Positions 27,637-36,975 of a stretch of DNA of 64,000 bases are shown piece by piece. The DNA comes from Marinobacter halotolerans (GTDB taxonomy: Bacteria > Pseudomonadota > Gammaproteobacteria > Pseudomonadales > Oleiphilaceae). Position numbers and translations under genes: made by a program. The notes beneath the pieces were generated by a model. It saw nothing but the letters and a program-made list of their open reading frames with translations. It searched no databases and was not told the DNA's origin. The first letter of the stretch is position 1. Each line of letters opens with the position of its first letter. Location of the stretch: assembly GCF_008795985.1 (NCBI RefSeq), contig NZ_VMHP01000002.1:186001-250000 (forward strand). The letters run 5' to 3'.

Positions 27637-30522
27637 CTATTCCGTGGTTGCGTCCTGATGCTGGTTTCTGAACAGGCGCTGCCAATCGGTCTGCTCACTC
27701 CAGATCAGCAGCCGCTCCATGGCGGCCAGCAGCTGTTCTTTCTGGTATTCCCTGTCAGCCGTTTCCTGCTTCAGAGCGGTTTCGAACTGGTTGGCTGCGG
27801 CCCGCAGCTCCGGAACACCGCAGTAACGTGCGGCGCCGTGCAGCTTGTGAACGCATTCAAGCAGGTCCGCTAACCGGTTGTCAGACCAGAGCGCCTCGAC
27901 CCGCTCCGTATCCGTGTGCAATTGCTCCACCAGCATGCTGAACAGTTCTTCCGCCAGGTCGGCTTTGCCAGCAGCCAACTGAATGCTCTCTGTTACGCTG
28001 ACGCAGTCTTTCTGCTTTTTGCGGGTGGACGGACGAATCGCGCGACGGGTCTCGGTCAGTTCCGGAACCTGAGAGGGGCGGCGCTGCGTGTCGGGCTGGC
28101 AGACATAGCCGGTGTATTCCCGGATGGTCTGTTCCAGTTGGGTGTTGCTGATGGGCTTTGGCAGATAGCCGTCAAAGCCCTGGCGAGTCAGTCGCTCCTG
28201 TTCATCGGCCAGGGCGTGGGCCGTCAGCGCAATTACCGGTGTGCGTTGGTGATTGCCGTCCATCTCCCGCAGGCGCTCGGTGGTTTCAACGCCATCCATG
28301 CCTGGCATCTGAAGATCCATGAACACCAGATCGAACGGGCCCTGCCGGGCCTTGCTCAGAGCCTCAAAGCCGCTGCTTGCGCCCTCGGCGTGCACCTTAC
28401 AATCGTTCAGGAGCGTCATCACCAGCTTCAGGTTGGCCTCATTGTCGTCCACTGCAAGAATGCGCGGAGCTCTGGCAGAGCCACTGGGCTGGAGCGGCTG
28501 CTCCTGCCCGTATTCAGGCAGGGTTGGCTGATTCTGTGTAATGCCGTGAATCAGAAGCAGCAGCTCGTTGTAGAAAGAGTCCCGGCAGACAGGCTTGGTC
28601 AGGTGTCCGCTGGCCAGACCCGAAAGCGGAGTGTCATGGGTGTCCAGGGTCGGAGTCAGCAGCAGGGTGCGGCAGTCGCGTTCCAGTTCAAGGGTGCGTA
28701 CCAGGCCGCAGTACTGGCTTGAATTGAGCAGATGGCGGGTTATTCCGATAATCGCAAGGGCATAGCCGGCCTGATCCCGCTGGGCTTCTTCAATCTGTTC
28801 CTGCAGCGCGCCAGGCGATGACACGCGGTCGACTGTCATGCCCCAGTCCCTCAGTATATGTTCCACCGCCAGTCCCGTGGTTTTCTGATGATCCATATAG
28901 ATCACTCTTTCCCCACGCAACGCATCCCTGGGAGACACCGGCTCACCGGTAGAGGACAGCTCCGAAGTGAGCGTAAACCAGAAGGTCGAGCCTTTTCCAA
29001 GCTCACTTTCAAGGCCGATATTGCCGCCCATTTCTTCCACCAGGCGTTTGGAAATAGCCAGCCCCAGCCCGGTTCCTCCGTACTGTCGGGCGGTTGAGGC
29101 ATCGGCCTGACTGAAGGCATTGAACAGGGATTGCTGCTGGGCCCGGGACAGCCCCACGCCGGAATCGGAAATGCTCAGACGCAGGGTGATGCGGTTGGAT
29201 TCCTTGTCCTCCTCCTCAAGGCTCGCCCGCAGCACCACTTCGCCGGTTTGGGTAAATTTGATCGCATTGTTGACGAGGTTGGTGATGACCTGCTTTACCC
29301 GCAGAGGGTCGCCCATCATGTTGTCCGGTACATCGTTGTAGACCAGTGGCACCAGGTCCAGGTTTTTGCTGTGGGCCGCTGGCGCAAGCATCACCATGAC
29401 TTCTTCCACGATATCCCGCAGTTGGAAGGGGATGCGGTCCAGAATCAGTTTGCCCGCCTCGATCTTGGAGAAGTCCAGGATGTCGTTGATGATGGTCAGC
29501 AGGATTTCCGAGGATTTGCGGATGGTGCTCAGGTGGTCCCGCTGCTGGCGTGGCAGCGGGCTTTTCAGCAACAGGTCGGTAAAGCCGATAATGCCGTTCA
29601 GCGGCGTGCGTATTTCATGGGACATATTGGCCAGGAACTCGGATTTGATGCGGCTGGCCTCCAAAGCTTCCTTGCGTGCAAAGTCCAGTTCGATGTTCTG
29701 GATTTCGATGGTTTCCAGTGTTTCCCGCAGGTCTTCGGTGGCCTGGTCAATGTTCTGCTGCATTTCGGCCTGAGCTTTGCTTAGTTCTCCGGCCATGGCG
29801 TTCAGGCCTGATTCAAGCTGCTCGAATTCCGGGCCGGCCCCGGTGTATACACGGGTGTCCAGCTTGCCTTCTTTGAGCTTGGCCACGGCTTCGTTCAGCT
29901 CGAACACCGGGTCGGTAAAGGCCCGACTTAACCGCAGGGCAATAGCCAGGCTTAACAGTACGCCGCCGAGCACCAGCAGAAGCGAAATCAGCAGGGCCTT
30001 GTAGGTTTCCTTTTCTGTCCGCACGTGGGACATCTCGACCATGACCCAGCCAATCGGCTGCTTGCCCCGCCCGCCCATGGCCTGGCGGGATTCCGGGTCG
30101 AGCATGCCTTCTATCATCAGGTCCTGAAGATGAACCGGGCTGACAAAGACTGTACTGTTTTCGCGGGTGATCTGCGTGGGTTCGGGACTTGCCAGGGCCT
30201 GTTCGCTGATATCGTCCGGACCACCGGGGCCGGTATGGAGCAGGCGCTTGCCTTCGCTGTCGAAAAAGGTAATGGAGCGAACATCCTGCTCTTCCAGCAA
30301 GGCATTGGAGAGACTGCTGAGCAGGCTGCGGTTAGCGGTAAACAAGCCGTATTCAGAGCCGGCCGAGAGTTGACGCGACAGGGATTCACCGCGGTCTTTC
30401 AGCAGGCTCTCGATGTTGTTCACCCAGCTGTAGGTAAAGAACAGACCCAGCATCAAAGTGGTCAGTAGCGTGGGGACGAGTGTCACCACCAGTACTTTTT
30501 TGCGAATGCCCCAGCGTCGCAT
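27637..30522 (-). CDS. gacS: Hybrid sensor histidine kinase, GacS/BarA type
   Basis: A 961-residue tripartite kinase for the GacA/UvrY-Csr pathway. Order: N-terminal transmembrane segment (about 9-30), periplasmic region, second segment (about 172-195), HAMP, coiled coil (about 255-290), HisKA with [12 protein letters not shown], HATPase with [10 protein letters not shown] and [10 protein letters not shown], a degenerate receiver (about 545-655) lacking the phospho-Asp, an intact receiver (AVDDNEAN... [11 protein letters not shown]), and a C-terminal Hpt domain with [11 protein letters not shown]. The domain order and the divergent cysM-rlmD-relA neighbourhood match Pseudomonas gacS. The cognate GacA is not in the window. 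Confidence 0.93.
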   Translation of the reverse strand: MRRWGIRKKVLVVTLVPTLLTTLMLGLFFTYSWVNNIESLLKDRGESLSRQLSAGSEYGLFTANRSLLSSLSNALLEEQDVRSITFFDSEGKRLLHTGPGGPDDISEQALASPEPTQITRENSTVFVSPVHLQDLMIEGMLDPESRQAMGGRGKQPIGWVMVEMSHVRTEKETYKALLISLLLVLGGVLLSLAIALRLSRAFTDPVFELNEAVAKLKEGKLDTRVYTGAGPEFEQLESGLNAMAGELSKAQAEMQQNIDQATEDLRETLETIEIQNIELDFARKEALEASRIKSEFLANMSHEIRTPLNGIIGFTDLLLKSPLPRQQRDHLSTIRKSSEILLTIINDILDFSKIEAGKLILDRIPFQLRDIVEEVMVMLAPAAHSKNLDLVPLVYNDVPDNMMGDPLRVKQVITNLVNNAIKFTQTGEVVLRASLEEEDKESNRITLRLSISDSGVGLSRAQQQSLFNAFSQADASTARQYGGTGLGLAISKRLVEEMGGNIGLESELGKGSTFWFTLTSELSSTGEPVSPRDALRGERVIYMDHQKTTGLAVEHILRDWGMTVDRVSSPGALQEQIEEAQRDQAGYALAIIGITRHLLNSSQYCGLVRTLELERDCRTLLLTPTLDTHDTPLSGLASGHLTKPVCRDSFYNELLLLIHGITQNQPTLPEYGQEQPLQPSGSARAPRILAVDDNEANLKLVMTLLNDCKVHAEGASSGFEALSKARQGPFDLVFMDLQMPGMDGVETTERLREMDGNHQRTPVIALTAHALADEQERLTRQGFDGYLPKPISNTQLEQTIREYTGYVCQPDTQRRPSQVPELTETRRAIRPSTRKKQKDCVSVTESIQLAAGKADLAEELFSMLVEQLHTDTERVEALWSDNRLADLLECVHKLHGAARYCGVPELRAAANQFETALKQETADREYQKEQLLAAMERLLIWSEQTDWQRLFRNQHQDATTE

Positions 30523-30636
30523 AGCGTTTTCCTGATTTGCCCGGACTGAAGTCCGGCCAGCCGATCATCCCTGTCAGAATAGCTGATTTCCGTCGACGAG
30601 ACGGTGTTGATGTTCGCGGTTATAGCCCCAAGTCAT

Positions 30637-30652
30637 GGATATAGCTATATCC
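30637..30652. promoter_or_regulatory. 16-bp perfect palindrome upstream of cysM
   Basis: GGATATAGCTATATCC is a perfect 8+8 palindrome in the gap between gacS and cysM. It ends five bases before a candidate -35 box, so it is placed like an activator or repressor site. The regulator is unknown. Confidence 0.45.
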
Positions 30653-30656
30653 TGTA

Positions 30657-30686
30657 TTGGGCGGCCACGGCCATTGCGCGTATCAT
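30657..30686 (+). promoter_or_regulatory. Candidate sigma-70 promoter for cysM
   Basis: TTGGGC (30657-30662), an 18-base spacer, and TATCAT (30681-30686) form a reasonable promoter about 35 bases before the cysM start. A second inverted repeat (CCGGACT-GA-AGTCCGG, 30541-30556) lies closer to the gacS start. Confidence 0.45.
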
Positions 30687-30720
30687 GCGAGGCCGAAGTG
30701 TATCACCAGAAGGTAAGCGC

Positions 30721-31614
30721 ATGCAGTTTCCGACCATTGAAGATTATGTTGGGCACACGCCACTGGTCCGCCTCCAGAGGTTGCCGGGTGACTCCAGTAA
30801 TGTGATTCTGGCCAAACTTGAAGGTAACAATCCGGCCGGGTCGGTCAAGGACCGCCCGGCCATCAGCATGATTCAGGAAGCCGAACGACGGGGGGAAATC
30901 CATCCCGGGGATACGCTGATTGAAGCCACCAGCGGTAATACCGGCATTGCCCTGGCCATGGCGGCTGCCATCAAGGGTTATCGCATGAAGCTGATCATGC
31001 CGGAGAACCTGAGCGAGGAGCGTCGCGCGTCCATGCGCGCTTACGGCGCCGAGATCATCTCGGTCACCAAGGAAGAAGGCATGGAGACCGCGCGGGATCT
31101 TGCCCAGCAGATGGAGTCCGAAGGCAAGGGCAAGGTGCTGGACCAGTTTGCCAACCCGGACAACCCGCTTGCCCACTACCGCACCACCGGCCCGGAAATC
31201 TGGGAACAGACCTCAGGCAGAGTGACCCATTTTGTCAGTTCAATGGGAACGACTGGCACAATCATGGGGGTGTCCCGGTATCTCAAGGAGCGCAATCCCG
31301 ATATCCGCATCATTGGATTGCAGCCCAAAGACGGCGCCTCGATTCCCGGCATCCGCCGCTGGCCCGAACCTTATCTTCCAAAGATCTTTGACGCGACGCG
31401 TGTTGACGAGATTCTGGATATCGGTCAGGAGGAGGCGGAAGAAACCATGCGCGCTCTGGCCAGCAAAGAGGGAATTTTCTGTGGCGTCTCTTCCGGCGGC
31501 TCGATTGCGGCTGCCCTTAAATTGTCAGAACAGGTTGAAAACGCCGTGATCGTTGCCATCATCTGTGACCGTGGCGATCGCTACCTGTCTACCGGTGTTT
31601 TCCCGGCCGCCTGA
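30721..31614 (+). CDS. cysM: Cysteine synthase B
   Basis: A 297-residue PLP enzyme making cysteine from O-acetylserine and sulfide or thiosulfate. The Schiff-base lysine is in NPAGSVKDRPA, the substrate loop is EATSGNTGIALA, and the phosphate loop is SSMGTTGTIMG. NPAGSVKDRPA and the shorter length favour CysM over CysK. I start at the ATG at 30721 with GAAGG upstream, not at the upstream in-frame codons, because the family begins directly with the FPTIEDYVGHTPLVRL block. Its position divergent from gacS is conserved in pseudomonads. Confidence 0.94.
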   Translation: MQFPTIEDYVGHTPLVRLQRLPGDSSNVILAKLEGNNPAGSVKDRPAISMIQEAERRGEIHPGDTLIEATSGNTGIALAMAAAIKGYRMKLIMPENLSEERRASMRAYGAEIISVTKEEGMETARDLAQQMESEGKGKVLDQFANPDNPLAHYRTTGPEIWEQTSGRVTHFVSSMGTTGTIMGVSRYLKERNPDIRIIGLQPKDGASIPGIRRWPEPYLPKIFDATRVDEILDIGQEEAEETMRALASKEGIFCGVSSGGSIAAALKLSEQVENAVIVAIICDRGDRYLSTGVFPAA

Positions 31615-31635
31615 AACCCAGTAAGAGATTGATTC

Positions 31636-32970
31636 ATGAGTAAACGACGCAGGAAGCCGCTTCCCCAGGAGCCCGTGCGCTGCACGATAGAAACTCTCAG
31701 CCATGACGGCCGCGGCATTGCCCGGGATAACGGCAAGACCCAGTTCGTCGATGGGGCCTTGCCGGGCGAGACGGTGATGGCCAAGGTTGTCGGCTCGCGC
31801 AGCAAGTTTGACGAGCTGCGCGCGCTGGAGGTTCTGGAATCCTCTGACCAGCGGCTGACACCTCCCTGTGATTTTGCGGATCTTTGCGGCGGCTGCAGTC
31901 TCCAGCATATGGCCGGCGATGCGCAGATTCAGTTCAAGGAACAGACTCTGCGGGAACATTTTGCCCATTTTGGAGGCATAGAACCGGAGGAATGGGTGTC
32001 CCCCATGCGTTCCGAGCCCCTGGGATACCGGCGCAAAGCCCGTCTGGGCGTGAAATACGTGCCGGCCAGAGAATCGGTATTGGTGGGCTTCCGTGAGAAG
32101 CGCAATAGTTTTCTCACCGACATCGACCGTTGTGTTGTGCTGGACCCGCGAATCGGTGAGCGCATCATGCCGTTAAGGGAACTGCTGCACAGCCTTGAGG
32201 CCTTTCGCCGGGTTCCCCAGGTGGAAGTAGCCTGCGGTGATGACGCCGCGGCCATGGTGTTCCGGAACATGGACGAGTTGAGTGAAGCCGACACCAATGC
32301 GTTGATCCGTTTCGGTCAGGCCCACGATTTGCATATCTATCTTCAGCCGAAAGGCCCGGATACTGTCTACCGGATCTGGCCGGAATCCGGCCCAGAGCGA
32401 CTGAGTTACCGGCTGGAGGAGTTCGACCTTACGCTTTCGTTCCATCCCATGGACTTCACCCAGGTGAATGCGGAGCTGAATCGCAATATGGTTCACCGGG
32501 CGATCGAATGGCTGGATGTGCAGCCGGATGAGCGGGTGCTGGACCTGTTCTGCGGGCTGGGTAATTTTACACTGCCATTGGCCCGGAAGGCGGCCCACGT
32601 GGTTGGTGTGGAAGGCGATGAGTCAATGGTCGTGCGGGGGCGTGAGAACTCTGAGCTGAATCAGCTGTCGAATCTCGAATTTCACGGTGCCGACCTGCAG
32701 GCAGACTTTACCCGCCAGAGCTGGGCCGTTGAGGGTTTCGACAAGATCCTGATCGACCCGCCCCGTTCCGGTGCGCAGGAAGTCTGCGAGTACCTGACGG
32801 CATTCGGTGCCCGGCGTGTTGTCTACGTGTCCTGTAATCCGGCCACGCTGGCCCGGGATGCAGGGGTGATGGTGCGCAACGGTTATCGACTGGTGCGGGC
32901 AGGGGTCATGGATATGTTCCCACATACCACCCATGTGGAGTCCATGGCGCTTTTCGAGCGCAGGAACTGA
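31636..32970 (+). CDS. rlmD: 23S rRNA (uracil-1939-C5)-methyltransferase RlmD
   Basis: A 444-residue SAM-dependent RNA methyltransferase (RumA). The N-terminal TRAM domain covers about 10-70. An Fe-S cysteine cluster follows, [10 protein letters not shown] near residues 77-86. The SAM motif is [15 protein letters not shown] near residue 300, and the catalytic Cys lies in [13 protein letters not shown] near residue 396. Length fits. It starts 21 bases after cysM and is followed by relA after 22 bases, a conserved cysM-rlmD-relA order. Confidence 0.95.
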   Translation: MSKRRRKPLPQEPVRCTIETLSHDGRGIARDNGKTQFVDGALPGETVMAKVVGSRSKFDELRALEVLESSDQRLTPPCDFADLCGGCSLQHMAGDAQIQFKEQTLREHFAHFGGIEPEEWVSPMRSEPLGYRRKARLGVKYVPARESVLVGFREKRNSFLTDIDRCVVLDPRIGERIMPLRELLHSLEAFRRVPQVEVACGDDAAAMVFRNMDELSEADTNALIRFGQAHDLHIYLQPKGPDTVYRIWPESGPERLSYRLEEFDLTLSFHPMDFTQVNAELNRNMVHRAIEWLDVQPDERVLDLFCGLGNFTLPLARKAAHVVGVEGDESMVVRGRENSELNQLSNLEFHGADLQADFTRQSWAVEGFDKILIDPPRSGAQEVCEYLTAFGARRVVYVSCNPATLARDAGVMVRNGYRLVRAGVMDMFPHTTHVESMALFERRN

Positions 32971-32992
32971 CAGCGGGAAGAACAAAAGCACG

Positions 32993-35230
32993 ATGGTCAA
33001 AGTCCGAGAAGAATATACGGTTTCCGGTGATGGCACGGTCGACATCGACCGCTGGGTTGGTCAGATTGAGTCCCAGACCCATCTGGAAAATCCGGATCAG
33101 TTTCGCCGTGCCTGCGAGTTGGCTGCCGAAATTGATGTGAAGGCGGTGCGTGAAGACCGCATCTGGGCCCCCGGCACCAGCAGTTTCCGCACCGGTATCG
33201 AAATGGCCCAGGTGCTGGTAGAGCTGCATCTGGACCAGGCCAGCCTGGTCGCCGCTATTCTGTATCGGGCCGTGCGTGAAGAGCGTATTCCACTGGCGGA
33301 CATCCGCAAGGAGTTCGGTGATGAAATCGCGGGGCTGATCGACGGTGTGCAGCAGATGGCGGCCATATCGTCCATTCACCATCCGCTGAAGGGCAATGTC
33401 CTGGGGCAAACCGAAGGCCAACTGGACAACGTCCGCAAAATGCTGGTCACCATGATTGACGATGTCCGGGTGGCGCTGATCAAGCTGGCGGAGCGGACCT
33501 GCGCGATCCGTGCCGTCAAAAACGCGCCGGAAGAAAAGCGGATGCGGGTGGCGCGGGAAGTTTTTGATATCTACGCGCCCCTGGCGCACAGGTTGGGCAT
33601 TGGCCATATCAAGTGGGAGCTTGAGGACCTGTCTTTCCGTTACCTGCACGAGACTGCCTATAAAAAAATTGCCAGGCTGCTGGATGAAAAACGGCTTGAC
33701 CGTGAGGATTACATCAAGCGGGTAATTGCTGCGCTCCAGGAAGAGCTGGTTGCCTCCGGTATCGAGGCGGATCTATCCGGCCGGGCCAAGCACATTTTCA
33801 GCATCTGGCGGAAAATGCGCCGTAAGGGTATCGATTTCTCGCAGGTTTACGACGTTCGTGCGGTGCGGATTCTGGTGCCGGAGGTACGCGACTGTTACGC
33901 CGCCCTGGGCATTGTCCACACCCTGTGGCGTCATATTCCCAACGAATTCGACGACTACATCGCCAACCCCAAGGAAAACGGATACCAGTCGCTGCATACT
34001 GCGGTGATCGGACCCGAGGGCAAGGTGATGGAAGTGCAGATTCGTACCCGTTCCATGCACGAAGAAGCCGAGCTGGGCGTCTGCGCCCATTGGTTATACA
34101 AAGGGATGGACCGGGGCAACAAGTCGGTGGGTTACGACGCCAAGATCAACTGGCTGCGTCAGGTGCTTGAGTGGCAGGAAGAGCTGGGTGATATCTCCGG
34201 GCTTGCGGACCATCTCAAATCGGATATCGGTTCAGATCGGGTTTACGTGTTCACTCCCGAGGGCCATGTGGTGGATTTGCCCCAGGGTGCAACGCCGGTT
34301 GATTTTGCCTATCGGGTGCACACCGAGATCGGCCATGCCTGCCGTGGCGCCAAGGTCAATAACCGCATTGTGCCGCTGACCTATCCGCTGCGCACGGGCG
34401 ACCAGGTGTCCATCCTTACGTCCAATAAGCAGGCGCCCAGCCGTGACTGGCTCAACCCCAGTCTTGGCTATATCCAGACCTCCCGGGCCCGGGCAAAAGT
34501 CACGCACTGGTTCAAGCAGCAGAATCGCGAGCAGAATATCGCCGATGGTCGCGCCATCCTGGAAGACGAATTCAAGCGGCTCTCGCTCTACGACATTGAT
34601 CTGGACGAACTGGCCCGCAAGGTGAATTACCCGGCGGCGGAGGATATGTTCGCGGCGACAGGGGCCGGAGATCTGCGGCCCACCCACGTGGCGAATGTGG
34701 CCCAGCAGATGCTGGAGCCCAAGTCCGAACAGCTGGACCTCAAGCTGAGCTCGAAACCACGCAAGCCCTACGATACCGAAGCCGATATCCAGATCCGCGG
34801 TGTGGGTAAGCTGAAAACCCAGGTGGCCAAATGCTGCAAGCCGCTGCCGGGAGACCCAATCGGTGGCTACATCACCGTGGGTCGTGGCGTGACTGTACAC
34901 CGGCAGGACTGCCTTACCTTCCTCAATCTCAGGGAATTCGAGCCGAATCGGATCATTGAGGTCAGCTGGGGCGGGCAACCGGTGGCGGTTTATCCGGTGG
35001 ATATAGAGGTGGAAGCCTACGACCGCTCGGGCCTGTTGCGGGATATTACCCAGGTGCTGTCCTCGTCGAAGAGTGACGTGCTGGCCATGAACACCATCTC
35101 CAACAAGGACGAGAACACCGCGACCATGACCGTGACCCTGGAAATATCCAGCCTCGAGCAACTGGCGCGCCTGCTGGCCCAGATTCGCAACCTGCCCAAC
35201 ATTATTGATGTCAGGCGGAGGCGGGCGTGA
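32993..35230 (+). CDS. relA: GTP pyrophosphokinase RelA ((p)ppGpp synthetase)
   Basis: A 745-residue ribosome-associated stringent-response enzyme. The N-terminal hydrolase-like domain lacks the His-Asp pair (AILYRAVREERI where SpoT has HDVIEDT), so this is the synthetase-only RelA. The synthetase domain includes YDVRAVRILV and NPKENGYQSLHTAV with EVQIRTRSMHEEAE. TGS (about 405-465) and a C-terminal ACT domain follow. I start at the ATG at 32993 because upstream residues overlap the non-conserved end of rlmD and the family begins MVxVR. It overlaps mazG by four bases (GTGA). Confidence 0.96.
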   Translation: MVKVREEYTVSGDGTVDIDRWVGQIESQTHLENPDQFRRACELAAEIDVKAVREDRIWAPGTSSFRTGIEMAQVLVELHLDQASLVAAILYRAVREERIPLADIRKEFGDEIAGLIDGVQQMAAISSIHHPLKGNVLGQTEGQLDNVRKMLVTMIDDVRVALIKLAERTCAIRAVKNAPEEKRMRVAREVFDIYAPLAHRLGIGHIKWELEDLSFRYLHETAYKKIARLLDEKRLDREDYIKRVIAALQEELVASGIEADLSGRAKHIFSIWRKMRRKGIDFSQVYDVRAVRILVPEVRDCYAALGIVHTLWRHIPNEFDDYIANPKENGYQSLHTAVIGPEGKVMEVQIRTRSMHEEAELGVCAHWLYKGMDRGNKSVGYDAKINWLRQVLEWQEELGDISGLADHLKSDIGSDRVYVFTPEGHVVDLPQGATPVDFAYRVHTEIGHACRGAKVNNRIVPLTYPLRTGDQVSILTSNKQAPSRDWLNPSLGYIQTSRARAKVTHWFKQQNREQNIADGRAILEDEFKRLSLYDIDLDELARKVNYPAAEDMFAATGAGDLRPTHVANVAQQMLEPKSEQLDLKLSSKPRKPYDTEADIQIRGVGKLKTQVAKCCKPLPGDPIGGYITVGRGVTVHRQDCLTFLNLREFEPNRIIEVSWGGQPVAVYPVDIEVEAYDRSGLLRDITQVLSSSKSDVLAMNTISNKDENTATMTVTLEISSLEQLARLLAQIRNLPNIIDVRRRRA

Positions 35231-36105
35231 CCTATTCCGTCGACGATCTGAAATACCTCATGGCCCGCCTGCGGGACCCTGACACCGGTTGCCCCTGGGA
35301 CACCCGCCAGACCTTCCGGACAATTGTGCCCCATACCCTGGAAGAGGCCCATGAAGTGGCTGATGCCATAGATCGGGAAGACTATCCCCATCTTGAGGAT
35401 GAACTGGGAGATCTGCTGTTTCAGGTGATTTTCTACAGCCAGATGGGGCAGGAACAGAATCACTTTGATTTTGATTCGGTGGTGGACAATCTGGTCAGAA
35501 AGCTGGTCCGCCGTCATCCCCACGTGTTCCCGGAGGGCACCCTTAATAGCCGCATTGATCCGGGCAACCGGCCGGGTGAAGACTGGATCAAGGCAAGCTG
35601 GGAGCGTATCAAGGCCGAGGAAAGAGCGCTCAAACCAGAGGCCGTAGCGGATGATAGCCGGCTCAGTGGTATCGCCCGAACCCTCCCTGCCATGGTGCGC
35701 GCTGAAAAGCTTCAGCGCAGAGCCGCCAATCATGGTTTTGACTGGCCGGACATCGAGCCGGTGTTCGAGAAACTCCACGAGGAAATCGATGAGCTCAAAG
35801 AGGCCTGGTATGACGCTCGTTCAGGCCGGGGTGAAGTGGAGGCGATAGAAGACGAACTGGGTGATCTGCTGTTTGTCTGCGTTAATCTGGCACGGTTTAT
35901 GAAGATAAATCCGGAACAGGCGCTGAACAGCACAAATCATAAATTTGAAGCCAGATTTCGTGCTATTGAACAGCACCTGGAAAAGGAAGGTCGCAATTTT
36001 GACGACGAGACGCTGGAAGCGCTAGATGTCGTCTGGCAGGCTGTGAAAGGCGTTGAGAAAAAGGCTGACAAAAAGGGCAAAAAAGGGATAAAAAATAACG
36101 GATAA
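35227..36105 (+). CDS. mazG: Nucleoside triphosphate pyrophosphohydrolase MazG
   Basis: A 292-residue all-alpha NTP pyrophosphatase with two tandem MazG domains. The first carries EEAHEVADAID then EDELGDLLFQV, the second EEIDELKEAW then EDELGDLLFVCVNLA; the E-x-x-x-D metal-binding pattern is intact in both. The protein ends in a Lys-rich tail (about the last 20 residues). The GTG start overlaps relA. In E. coli, MazG lowers ppGpp during starvation, and linkage to relA supports a shared role here. Confidence 0.95.
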   Translation: MTYSVDDLKYLMARLRDPDTGCPWDTRQTFRTIVPHTLEEAHEVADAIDREDYPHLEDELGDLLFQVIFYSQMGQEQNHFDFDSVVDNLVRKLVRRHPHVFPEGTLNSRIDPGNRPGEDWIKASWERIKAEERALKPEAVADDSRLSGIARTLPAMVRAEKLQRRAANHGFDWPDIEPVFEKLHEEIDELKEAWYDARSGRGEVEAIEDELGDLLFVCVNLARFMKINPEQALNSTNHKFEARFRAIEQHLEKEGRNFDDETLEALDVVWQAVKGVEKKADKKGKKGIKNNG

Positions 36106-36226
36106 GTACAATCCGTTACCATTATACCTGCACCGGGCGTGACCGCTTCGTCTACACTTTGGGTTAAGGATGCACTCCGTTAGTGCACCGGTGGGCCACC
36201 AGAAAAAAAGCAGGAGTAACGGCACC

Positions 36227-36571
36227 ATGAAAATTAAAGATCTGGTCAATTACTGGGACAAGCATGCACGAGGGCGCCTGACCCGCGATGCCTACTATGC
36301 CAACCTGTCCGACCAGCATCGCAAGCGGCTTGAGAAACTGGCTGCTCTCTACCCGATGAAATCCTCACAGGATCTGATGCGCGATCTGATTTCCGCTGCA
36401 CTGGATGAGCTGGAAACCAGCTTTCCTTACGTCCAGGGTTCCAAAGTGGTGGCGTTCGATGAAGACGGCTTCGAAATCTATGAAGACAGCGGCATGACCC
36501 CGCGCTTTATCAGCCTGAGCCAGAAGCACATCCAGGATCTTAAAGCCCGCCAGTACGAATCGGTGGCTTGA
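36227..36571 (+). CDS. Small conserved protein, paralogue of 36659-36892
   Basis: 114 residues, no signal peptide or membrane segment. It begins MKIKDLVNYWDKHARG and has a predicted helical centre, RLEKLAALYPMKSSQDLMRDLISAALDELE, shared with the protein encoded on the opposite strand nearby. The C-terminal half (SFPYVQGSKVVAFDEDGFEIYEDSG, then TPRFISL) is absent from the paralogue. Similar pseudomonad proteins are, from memory, called 'type 1 pili tip component' with no obvious basis. The helical core might be a ribbon-helix-helix-like DNA-binding or dimerisation module; function unknown. AGGAG precedes the ATG. Confidence 0.78.
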   Translation: MKIKDLVNYWDKHARGRLTRDAYYANLSDQHRKRLEKLAALYPMKSSQDLMRDLISAALDELETSFPYVQGSKVVAFDEDGFEIYEDSGMTPRFISLSQKHIQDLKARQYESVA

Positions 36572-36580
36572 GGAAGGCCG

Positions 36581-36640
36581 GCTGGCCGCCTGAAATGGGC
36601 CAGCGCTGATTTCTCCTGCGGGGTGGTTGAACATCACCCC
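36581..36640. terminator. Two hairpins in a convergent gap, possible terminators
   Basis: GCTGGCC (36581-36587) pairs with GGCCAGC (36598-36604), and GGGGTG (36620-36625) pairs with CACCCC (36635-36640). They occupy the space between the convergent small paralogues. Neither has a proper U-tract on either strand, so termination is a guess from position. Confidence 0.35.
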
Positions 36641-36658
36641 CGATGAGCATCCCTCGCT

Positions 36659-36892
36659 CTATTTATCCTTGTTTTCCAGTTTGTCCTTCAGCGGGCTGAG
36701 CCTGACCAGGTCGTCCAGCGCTGCCGCAATCATGTCATTCAGAATGTCCGCCTCTGAGCGGTCCGGGTAGAGTTCCGCAAGGGCGGCAATGCGCGCGGCA
36801 TCTTCCAGTGGGAGTCTCAGGTTATAGTCGTGACTGCGTTCAACCGGTTCTTTTTCGCTTTCCCAGTGCTTGGGCAGATCGGTTACTTTCAT
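36659..36892 (-). CDS. Small conserved protein, truncated paralogue
   Basis: 77 residues, starting at the ATG at 36892 with AGGAG just upstream; six more in-frame codons upstream are ignored. It begins MKVTDLPKHWE and has the core ARIAALAELYPDRSEADILNDMIAAALDDL, matching the 114-residue neighbour. It ends in a charged DKLENKDK tail and lacks the neighbour's C-terminal extension. The two genes face each other with 87 bases between them, containing two hairpins. Function unknown. It is divergent from ppc. Confidence 0.75.
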   Translation of the reverse strand: MKVTDLPKHWESEKEPVERSHDYNLRLPLEDAARIAALAELYPDRSEADILNDMIAAALDDLVRLSPLKDKLENKDK

Positions 36893-36975
36893 GAATACTC
36901 CTTGCGGCAAAAGGCGTTAATCGTTATTAGTATCCTTAGTTTACTTCGCTTCCGTCAATTTAAAAGGACGCTATT

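Noticed and set aside
32933..32992. Upstream extension of relA
   Set aside because: The extra 20 residues overlap the end of rlmD in another frame and are not in the RelA family pattern.
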